Assembly (NCBI GenBank): GCA_029062865.1
Contig: JAIDPG010000228.1
Coordinates: forward strand, 1 to 14,777
From: Oscillospiraceae bacterium
Lineage (GTDB): Bacteria > Bacillota > Clostridia > Oscillospirales > Ruminococcaceae
Direction: 5' to 3'
Length of the DNA stretch: 14,777 nucleotides
The notes beneath the pieces are model-generated. The model was not told the origin of the DNA. It saw only the letters and a list, made by a program, of their open reading frames with translations, and did not search any database. Made by a program: the position numbers and the translations under genes. This document shows positions 5,745 through 11,759 of this stretch, piece after piece. The first letter of the stretch is position 1. Every line of letters starts with the position of its first letter.

Positions 5745-8104
5745 TTAACCGCCTCCGTATTCCGCGCCCTCTCTATCACTGTTATCCGCCCCGAGGCTCC
5801 GTCCACCTCGACCGTATCGCCGCTTTTGAGGCTACTCGCCGCGCCGTCAACTCCGACGACCGCGGGCTTTTTCAGCTCGCGTGAGATTATCGCCGTGTGC
5901 GACAGCAGCGAGCCCTTTTCCGTGATTATTCCCGCCGCGCCGACGATGAGAAAGACCCAGCCCGGATCGGTCATCTTAGCGACGATTATCTTCCCCGTTG
6001 TGTCGGGACACGATGTAGGATCGGTGATGACGATCACCTCTCCGCGCGCCTTTCCGGCGGAGCACGGCGTGCCCTCAAGCGTGTTTACGGCGCGGTTCGT
6101 TTCCATTCCGCCGACGTATTTCGGAGCCCTGTCAAAGACCTTTTCCGCGAAGATCAGCCGCGAATACGCGGGGAGCTTCTCAAAGCGCCGATACGTCTCG
6201 CGTCGCCGTTCAACAATGCTCCTCATATCCTTTCCGCTTTTCACAGCCGTTTCGACCTCGGAGTATTCGAGATAAAAAATGTCACGCGGCGCGGAGATCA
6301 CATCTGCGGCGCTAAGCTCCTCGCCGACCTTAAGCATCATCGAACGCATCATTCCGTAAAGTCTCGAACGGTTCAGGCGGGATCTTTCTCGGTTCTTTAT
6401 ACCGACAGCCGCTCTTTTCGCGAACGCTTTGCACAAGCCAGTCGGCGCGGTTTTTTGCTCGGAGCGGTTTGGTATCTCCGTGCCCGCTTCCGCGTACTGA
6501 ACGATCTTCTGAGCAAGAAGCTCGGGGTTCGTGCGGAACGTCAGGCTTTCGAGCTTGAGCTCCTCGGCGTTGCGGTCTCCGTAACGCTCAATGTATGCCG
6601 CGAGCCTTTGCGCGAGTTTGCCGTTTTTCATATACGCGCGGAAATCCGCCGTGTTATGTATTTTTTCCAGCCGCGCAAGCTCGCCGCTCTCCTTCGCGAG
6701 CCGCGAGAGCTTTACAAGCTCCGTTACGGGCTTCATGCTCTCTATCCCGTTAAGCCCCGAGATAAGGCGGTTGGCTTTGGCGGGGTCAGACTTTAACCGA
6801 GACTTCAGCAGTCCCGTATAAATGAACGTGTACATATCGTTCACCAGGGTCAGATCCCACTTCGCCGTAACCTTGTCAAGAACGTTCCGATAATGCGAAA
6901 GTATCTCCTCCGCTTCCGCGGACTCAAGATCAACGGACTTGAAAAAGCGTATCATTTCCTTAAACTCGGCGTTAAGCCTCTCCATAAGCCTCGGGCACGC
7001 GAGCATCAGCCGGACGAACGACAGCGCGACTTTAGCGTGAGTTGCAAAGCCGACTTTTCGAGAAGGGCTTGAAAGGTGAGACGTGACGGTTTTGTTCTTC
7101 ACGCCAAGCATTTCCTGCCACACGGGGATTATTTTCCGACTGAACGGCAGGAACAAAATAACGTCATACCAATTGCTGATGCGATAGTATATCCGTCCGC
7201 TCGCCGCGTCCACCATGTTTCGGAGAATGTCGTCGATCATAGCGACGGTTTTCGGCTCGTGCGTTATACGAAGCAGAAGGGAGCGGAAAACGCGGTAATA
7301 TGCCGTGCGGATAAAGCTCTGCGTAAGCGGCAGCGTGATCCCCGGGTAGCTTTCGACGATGTTGCTGTTGTCGAGAACGATCGGAGAACCGAATTTCAGC
7401 GAGGTTATCGGACGCGCCTGCAAGATAAAGAGCTCGCCGCTTTTTATCGCGAACTCAATGTCGCACTCGTGACCGAAAAGCTTTTTTATTTTCTCCGAGA
7501 CCTCAACAAGCTTTTTGAGAGCGGCTTCGGATATCTTCGGGGAATTATCCGTCTGTTCGCTGTAATAGAGCCCGTCCGTGGTGTTGTAGTAGTACGTGCT
7601 CGCCGGGGCTTTGTCCTCGACTACATTGTCGCCCGTTCCTCTGCCGATGACCACTACGGTCTCATTTATGATGCCTTGCGGGTTTGCGGTGAAGATCACC
7701 CCCGACAGGTCGGCGGAGATCATTTCCTGAACGATGGCGCAGACGGTGATCTTTTCGGGGTCGGTCCCGTTCGTTTTGCAGTATTCGGAAAACCCCTCGC
7801 TTTTCGGCAAGGAGCATACGCGCTCCACAGCCGCATTTATCTCATCTGCGCGAAGCCCCAGCTCCGTATGGAATTGTCCCGCGAATGACAGACTTGTGCC
7901 GTCCTCCGCGCTTGCCGACGAGCGCACCGAAACGAGCTTATCCGCTCCGAAAAAGTCCGCCGCGTATCTCTCGGGATCGCCTTTTTCTTCCCCGAAAACG
8001 CAGAAAAACGGCGGAACGTTAAAGCCGCTTTCACGCAGTTTAAAGAGATTTTCCGCCTTTGCGCCTATGGGCTGTCCCTTATAATTTTCATCACCGATCA
8101 TCAT
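5741..8104 (-). CDS. Rifampin-phosphotransferase/PEP-synthase-like phosphotransferase
   Basis: This 787-residue protein has the two outer modules of the dikinase family. Residues 10-235 are the ATP-grasp PPDK/PEP-synthase nucleotide domain, with SVRSSASAEDGTSLSFAGQF (59-78), VQEMISADLSGVIFTANP (125-142) and DIEFAIKSGELFILQARP (215-232). Residues about 680-775 are the swivelling phosphohistidine domain, with TDPGW and EKGSLLSHTAII. His736 is the expected phosphate carrier. The C-terminal TIM barrel that binds PEP or pyruvate in true PEP synthase and PPDK is absent. A mostly helical middle region of about 430 residues fills the acceptor position, as in rifampin phosphotransferase (Rph). The expected reaction is transfer of the ATP beta-phosphate through His to an unknown acceptor. 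It starts 2 nt after the prenyltransferase gene (ATG at 8104, or the next codon) and overlaps the acyltransferase gene. A lipid or isoprenoid acceptor is inferred from context. Confidence 0.8.
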   Translation of the reverse strand: MMIGDENYKGQPIGAKAENLFKLRESGFNVPPFFCVFGEEKGDPERYAADFFGADKLVSVRSSASAEDGTSLSFAGQFHTELGLRADEINAAVERVCSLPKSEGFSEYCKTNGTDPEKITVCAIVQEMISADLSGVIFTANPQGIINETVVVIGRGTGDNVVEDKAPASTYYYNTTDGLYYSEQTDNSPKISEAALKKLVEVSEKIKKLFGHECDIEFAIKSGELFILQARPITSLKFGSPIVLDNSNIVESYPGITLPLTQSFIRTAYYRVFRSLLLRITHEPKTVAMIDDILRNMVDAASGRIYYRISNWYDVILFLPFSRKIIPVWQEMLGVKNKTVTSHLSSPSRKVGFATHAKVALSFVRLMLACPRLMERLNAEFKEMIRFFKSVDLESAEAEEILSHYRNVLDKVTAKWDLTLVNDMYTFIYTGLLKSRLKSDPAKANRLISGLNGIESMKPVTELVKLSRLAKESGELARLEKIHNTADFRAYMKNGKLAQRLAAYIERYGDRNAEELKLESLTFRTNPELLAQKIVQYAEAGTEIPNRSEQKTAPTGLCKAFAKRAAVGIKNRERSRLNRSRLYGMMRSMMLKVGEELSAADVISAPRDIFYLEYSEVETAVKSGKDMRSIVERRRETYRRFEKLPAYSRLIFAEKVFDRAPKYVGGMETNRAVNTLEGTPCSAGKARGEVIVITDPTSCPDTTGKIIVAKMTDPGWVFLIVGAAGIITEKGSLLSHTAIISRELKKPAVVGVDGAASSLKSGDTVEVDGASGRITVIERARNTEAVK

Positions 8105-8106
8105 AC

Positions 8107-9006
8107 TTACACCTTTCCGAAGATCAGGAACGCCGCTACCGTAATAAGCATCATCGTTTCCTGAATGTACGTGTAGCGCTCCACCTTATCGACGATCTTA
8201 AAGCGCGTCGGGTCCTTTATGAACTGCGCGAATTTCAGCGTCATCCAGCCCGTGTTGAGGAGAAGCGCCGCAACGGATATCTTGTTGAGGTTCCACACAA
8301 GAAGCACGTTTGTGAGAATGTCCACCCAGGTGAGAACGAGCACGAACACGGTTGATTTTTTGTAGCCGAACAATTTAGAATATGTAACGTATTCCGTCTC
8401 GTCCTTAGGCGCGCGTATCTTCCGCGAGACCTCCCAGATAAGCGCGGGGAAATAGAGCGTCCACGCGGCAAGGAAGTTGGTAAGCGTCCACGGGGAAAGA
8501 CCGTATTTTATGCAGGTGAACGAGATGATGTAAACGTTCATTATCATCTGCACGGGATTGTGCGTTACGAGCGCCAGCGGCAGACTTTTCTGTATCTTTT
8601 TTCTGCTGAAAAACCACAGCGACATCAGCGTTCCGTAAACATACAGAAACAGGAAAAACCAGAAGTTGTTCATGAAAACGGCGTTCAGCGCCACAGTCAC
8701 GGCGATGAGGATCCCCACGAAAATGCCGAGATCCTTCTTTTTTACGCGCCCCGACGGCAGCGGTCTGCTCGAGAACAGGCGGCAGTCGAGCTCGTAATCC
8801 TTGAAATCGTCCGCGATGCGCAGCCAAAGAAGAAAGCTGAACACCGTAAATCCGCCGATAAATTCCTGGTAATTTATCTTGAATTCCGTCACGCCGTAAT
8901 TCAGCAGCACGATGAAATATATCTCGCCGAATACGATAAGTCCGAGCAAAAGACGCGGAATTATCGGATACATTTCCTTGAAATAAATGTTAAGACGTTT
9001 TAGCAT
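8107..9006 (-). CDS. UbiA-family prenyltransferase
   Basis: This 299-residue protein is hydrophobic, with about eight or nine membrane segments. The first Asp-rich motif of UbiA enzymes is visible as RIADDFKDYELD (63-74), followed by RPLPSGRV (81-88), typical of the loop after it. The second motif region reads EVSRKIRAPKDE (192-203) and TYSKLFGYKK (208-217) in place of the usual D-x-x-D repeat, placing it in a divergent UbiA branch. UbiA enzymes move a prenyl group from a prenyl diphosphate to an acceptor at the membrane. Archaeal digeranylgeranylglyceryl phosphate synthase belongs here, as do ubiquinone and menaquinone enzymes. The start is an ATG 5-7 nt after AGGAGG, and the gene overlaps the psd stop by 7 nt. 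The acceptor is unknown; neighbours suggest a phospholipid precursor. Confidence 0.8.
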   Translation of the reverse strand: MLKRLNIYFKEMYPIIPRLLLGLIVFGEIYFIVLLNYGVTEFKINYQEFIGGFTVFSFLLWLRIADDFKDYELDCRLFSSRPLPSGRVKKKDLGIFVGILIAVTVALNAVFMNNFWFFLFLYVYGTLMSLWFFSRKKIQKSLPLALVTHNPVQMIMNVYIISFTCIKYGLSPWTLTNFLAAWTLYFPALIWEVSRKIRAPKDETEYVTYSKLFGYKKSTVFVLVLTWVDILTNVLLVWNLNKISVAALLLNTGWMTLKFAQFIKDPTRFKIVDKVERYTYIQETMMLITVAAFLIFGKV

Positions 9007-9857
9007 ATTACCCTCCTCGCTACTCTTTCGCCCGTTTGGACAAGCGTTTCAATGCCGTTTTCGGAATTCGAGCGGATGTCGCCGTCGAGCTCTATCACAC
9101 CGTTTTTTAAAAGCTGTATTATTGTCGAACCGCCAAAGCCGAAATATCCCTTTTCGTCCATTCGCGAAAAGCGAGTAACGGCGTGATTGGTGATCTTTCC
9201 GATCTGCAAAGCCCCGACCTCTATCTGTATCATCTCCCCGAAGCGCTCGGTTCTGAGCAGGGAGCAGACGCGGTGATTGCGCGCGTAAACGCGGTACTTT
9301 TCCGAGATCGGGCGCACCGTATGGAGCTCTCCGCGAAGCTCCTCCGTGCGGATAAGCTCGCCGTCATCGCAAAAGGCATACCTGTGGCAATCCCGGACGG
9401 CAAGACGGTAAACAAGGCAAACGCCCCCACCGAAGCCAGAAACGTCAATCCCGCCCGCGAGCTCGGAAAGCGTATAAACGCTATGCTTGATCCTCAGCGT
9501 AAGCTCGTCGGTTATCGGGTACGCCGCAAGCCTTCCGCAGCACGGCGCTATCAGCTCATCGGCTGTACAGTCGGTCGTGAAGCGGCATCGGCGTGTGAAA
9601 AAATCGTCGAAGCAGGTGAATTCGGTGCGTTCGCACAGTGAAAGATCGATGCCGTATTTTTCAATAAAGGGTTTGATCTTTCTCACCGAAAGCCTGCTTT
9701 TCATATACGCTCCGTTTATTCTGGAATAAATGCCGCGGCAAAAAAAGGCTTTCAGAAGCACCCTGCCGAACGCCGTGTTATAGAGAAAATTAAGGCTCTT
9801 CGCGCCGTATTCAAGCTCCTCGCGGAGCTGCCCCACGGCTCTGTCGTAAATCATCAT
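9000..9857 (-). CDS. psd: Phosphatidylserine decarboxylase-family protein with altered active site
   Basis: This is a 285-residue Psd-family protein. Such enzymes cleave themselves at a Gly-Ser bond to make a pyruvoyl cofactor, then decarboxylate phosphatidylserine (archaetidylserine in archaea) to the ethanolamine lipid. The cleavage motif FGGST (241-245) is intact, with Ser244 expected to become the pyruvoyl. The block near 146-166 (CLVYRLAVRDCHRYAFCDDG) and VGALQIGKI (214-222) fit the clostridial branch. Two normally conserved positions differ. The Asp of the S-P-x-D-G motif is Cys107 (APCCG), and the second His of D-Y-H-R-x-H is Ala161, while His158 remains. It overlaps the pssA stop as ATGATG at 9852-9857 and likely acts on that enzyme's product. 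It was annotated from the ATG at 9857; the next ATG is also possible. Confidence 0.85.
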   Translation of the reverse strand: MMIYDRAVGQLREELEYGAKSLNFLYNTAFGRVLLKAFFCRGIYSRINGAYMKSRLSVRKIKPFIEKYGIDLSLCERTEFTCFDDFFTRRCRFTTDCTADELIAPCCGRLAAYPITDELTLRIKHSVYTLSELAGGIDVSGFGGGVCLVYRLAVRDCHRYAFCDDGELIRTEELRGELHTVRPISEKYRVYARNHRVCSLLRTERFGEMIQIEVGALQIGKITNHAVTRFSRMDEKGYFGFGGSTIIQLLKNGVIELDGDIRSNSENGIETLVQTGERVARRVIC

Positions 9858-10480
9858 AGAACATCTCTCACCAGGATCAGCGCAATGATACCAACAGCAA
9901 GCGCGCCGAAAATAACGTACCATACTCCGCGCGGCTTGGCGATCTTTACGTTCAGGATAAAAAGCACCGCGATGACCGCGTATTCCGCCGCCCATATCAA
10001 CGCCGCGTAAAATTCGGAGAGAAATTCGGGGAAAAATCCCAGAACCGCGTACGTTACGGGAATGATAAGCGCCGCGTAGGTTACGGGAAGTCCGTCGTAA
10101 TGCGTCCTCACGCCCTCCGCCGCCGCGGAAGTGTTGAACCACGCAAGCCGTATGATCCCGCACAGAATGTAGCCGAATAGAAGCGGATATTTAACAATGC
10201 CGATGCCGTCGGCAAGTCTTAGCCCCAGCACCGCGGGCAGAGCCAGAAATCCCACAACGTCGGCGAGGCTGTCTATCTGCACGCCGAATTCCTTTTCGGT
10301 TTCATCGCGTTTGCACCGCCGCGCTATAACTCCGTCGAAAAGATCGCATATTCCCGCAAAGACAAGCGCGATCATCGCGGGGGCGAGCGCCCCCTCAACG
10401 GCGAAGGCTGTCCCGGCAAACGCCGCCGCAACGCCGACGTATGTTAAAATCACAGATCTGTTGTATTTCCCGATAAACAT
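9854..10480 (-). CDS. pssA: CDP-alcohol phosphatidyltransferase, PssA type
   Basis: This 208-residue membrane protein should make the phosphatidylserine-type headgroup from a CDP-lipid and L-serine. The complete CDP-alcohol phosphotransferase motif is visible: D46-x2-D49-G50-x2-A53-R54, then G66-x3-D70-x3-D74 (DLFDGVIAR, then FGVQIDSLAD). The 11-residue gap between AR and G is longer than the common 8 but resembles clostridial PssA as I know it. YDGLPVTYAALIIP (128-141) matches the PssA block that follows. About six membrane segments are seen. The ATG at 10480 is supported by GAGGG five nt upstream, which overlaps the CarS-like gene's stop. In-frame codons further upstream would extend into that gene. 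The next gene, psd, overlaps by 4 nt. Confidence 0.9.
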   Translation of the reverse strand: MFIGKYNRSVILTYVGVAAAFAGTAFAVEGALAPAMIALVFAGICDLFDGVIARRCKRDETEKEFGVQIDSLADVVGFLALPAVLGLRLADGIGIVKYPLLFGYILCGIIRLAWFNTSAAAEGVRTHYDGLPVTYAALIIPVTYAVLGFFPEFLSEFYAALIWAAEYAVIAVLFILNVKIAKPRGVWYVIFGALAVGIIALILVRDVL

Positions 10481-10487
10481 TTTTCCC

Positions 10488-11063
10488 TCACAAGTTTTTG
10501 CGAATTCGTGTGGCATACAGTATTAAGTTGATGGCGATGTGCGTTCCGGCGCCGAGGAGAATATACGCAAAATACTCCCAAACCGTCATCGGATACAGCA
10601 TTGCATACACTCCCGCAACCCCGAAAAGCGAATCCACCTGATCGACGACAAAGAACACCGCGCCCTTTAGACCGCGCGCCGTTTTCCCGCTCGGAATATC
10701 GAGGCGGCGCTTGACAAGGCTGTTCGGGAGCTCGAAAAGAACGTACGCGAAGCCCATTGCCGCGCCCGCCGCCAGATTGAACAGCGGGGTGTTTCCAAAG
10801 CGCGAGTATATCAAACAGAGCTCGGGAAACCCCGTGCACACGAGCCCCCAAATCACCTGCGCCGCCGCCGAGAAAACGATCATTCCGAAAAAGCCCGCCC
10901 ATGTCTTGTTTTCCCCGAAGACCCGCTTGCCGTCACGAAGTTTCCCGCCGCCGTCGATCGGGCGGTTTATCCTTTTATACAGCGGCGTTCTCACGAACAG
11001 CATATTCAGTATTCCCGCGATGATCACAGAAGTCATCGTTATGTACATTTTCAAAATAATCAT
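10488..11063 (-). CDS. CDP-archaeol synthase (CarS/DUF46) family membrane protein
   Basis: This 191-residue integral membrane protein has the CarS family marks: GKRVFGENKTWAGFFG (45-60), ELPNSLVKRRLDIP (111-124) and a C-terminal FVVDQVDSLFG (138-148). In archaea the family activates unsaturated archaetidic acid with CTP to give CDP-archaeol. Bacterial members are less well characterised and probably make a CDP-activated lipid. The ATG at 11063 overlaps the DgkA stop as ATGA, without a strong ribosome site of its own, so translation is probably coupled. Upstream in-frame sequence lies inside dgkA and was excluded. It sits between a lipid kinase and PssA, which fits the order kinase, CDP activation, headgroup transfer. 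The family call is firm. Whether the lipid is an ether, isoprenoid or ordinary fatty-acyl lipid is open. Confidence 0.85.
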   Translation of the reverse strand: MIILKMYITMTSVIIAGILNMLFVRTPLYKRINRPIDGGGKLRDGKRVFGENKTWAGFFGMIVFSAAAQVIWGLVCTGFPELCLIYSRFGNTPLFNLAAGAAMGFAYVLFELPNSLVKRRLDIPSGKTARGLKGAVFFVVDQVDSLFGVAGVYAMLYPMTVWEYFAYILLGAGTHIAINLILYATRIRKNL

Positions 11064-11413
11064 AGCAAATTTGAGATAAGTATCGCGCCCTCCGCGCCGA
11101 AAAACGCAATTCCCGAGACGCATACCGCCGCCGCGGCAACGTCCTTGATGAACTTCACATTCTTGTCGATCTCGGGGCAAAAGCTGTCGCACAGACGCTC
11201 TATCGCGGTGTTGATGTACTCGGCGGAGAAAGCTCCGCAAGTCAGCGCGAGCAGGATAATGTAATCATAAAAGCCCGACGATGTGATAATATTCAGCGCG
11301 AGAAAAACAAGCGCGATGCCCGCATAGATCTTAAAATTACGCTCCGCGCGAAATCCGCTTGCCACACCCCTGAGAGCACACTTCACGCTTTGCAGAAAGC
11401 TGTTGTTTTTCAT
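11060..11413 (-). CDS. dgkA: DgkA-family diacylglycerol/undecaprenol kinase
   Basis: This is a 117-residue protein with three membrane helices, the usual size for the family. The signature AEYINTAIE (64-72) and the late KDVAAAAV (90-97) are both present, with the catalytic Glu in the first. Gram-positive members mostly phosphorylate undecaprenol, while E. coli DgkA phosphorylates diacylglycerol. Either would feed a lipid pathway. It is the first gene of the operon. The ATG is preceded by a G-rich GGGGG 8 nt upstream and a promoter ending about 28 nt upstream. It overlaps the CarS-like gene by 4 nt. Confidence 0.9.
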   Translation of the reverse strand: MKNNSFLQSVKCALRGVASGFRAERNFKIYAGIALVFLALNIITSSGFYDYIILLALTCGAFSAEYINTAIERLCDSFCPEIDKNVKFIKDVAAAAVCVSGIAFFGAEGAILISNLL

Positions 11414-11440
11414 AATTCAAGCCCCCACTATACCTATTAC

Positions 11441-11469
11441 ATTTTAACACAAATCGACGGCATTGTCAA
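11441..11469 (-). promoter_or_regulatory. Near-consensus sigma-70/SigA promoter of the lipid operon
   Basis: On the minus strand, TTGACA (11464-11469) is followed by a 17-bp spacer and TAAAAT (11441-11446). That is a perfect -35, ideal spacing and a five-of-six -10. Transcription would begin near 11434 and leave a leader of about 20 nt before dgkA. Such a strong promoter suggests steady housekeeping-level expression rather than tight induction. Confidence 0.85.
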
Positions 11470-11568
11470 GATATTGTGAGCGTTGAGAGGCTCGATCAGA
11501 TCCTTCCGTTTCGGCTCGTCCGCGGTCATAAGCGAGCGTTCGATCATTACAGGGCGCATTGGCAGTTG

Positions 11569-11598
11569 TCCGCAATGACCTCCGCGCTCTCCGCAATG
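11569..11598 (+). promoter_or_regulatory. Two TCCGCAATG direct repeats, 21 bp apart
   Basis: Identical 9-mers at 11569-11577 and 11590-11598 are exactly 21 bp start to start, two helical turns. They lie about 160-190 bp upstream of the ABC permease start. This could be a tandem regulator site. With only two copies, chance is not excluded. Confidence 0.3.
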
Positions 11599-11647
11599 TA
11601 AAATCGGTTGGTTAAAAGCGCCAAAAATCTCCCTTGGATTTTGTGCA

Positions 11648-11676
11648 GTTATACAAAATCTTCGATTTGGTGTAAC
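11648..11676. promoter_or_regulatory. 29-bp imperfect dyad, candidate operator of the ABC exporter
   Basis: Two 13-bp arms match as inverted repeats at 11 of 13 positions (GTTATACAAAATC and GATTTGGTGTAAC) around a TTC centre. The size and position fit a dimeric repressor or activator site roughly 85-110 bp upstream of the permease ATG. No regulator gene for it is in the window. As RNA it could also form a hairpin with one mismatch and one G-U pair, but no T-run follows. Confidence 0.5.
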
Positions 11677-11690
11677 ATTTGCGCAAAAAA

Positions 11691-11708
11691 TCTGTCTATA
11701 AAGACAGA
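11691..11708. promoter_or_regulatory. Perfect 7-bp palindrome overlapping a TATAAA
   Basis: TCTGTCT and AGACAGA flank ATAA. The element contains TATAAA (11697-11702), the best -10-like hexamer before the permease gene. I see no good -35 at 16-18 bp, so a promoter needing an activator is possible. It lies 15 bp downstream of the 29-bp dyad. Confidence 0.35.
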
Positions 11709-11759
11709 AGGGGAAATTTGCGCGCACTCCGTCGGAACAGCTTAATTGGGAGGTCAAAT

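Noticed and set aside
7076..7888. Plus-strand open frame of 270 codons opposite the Rph-like gene
   Set aside because: The composition is that of an antisense shadow, and the opposite strand carries the conserved ATP-grasp motifs.
11679..11759. 27-codon extension of the ABC permease
   Set aside because: The ATG at 11760 has a good GGGAGG site and is followed directly by a typical N-terminal membrane helix; the upstream codons lie in the control region.
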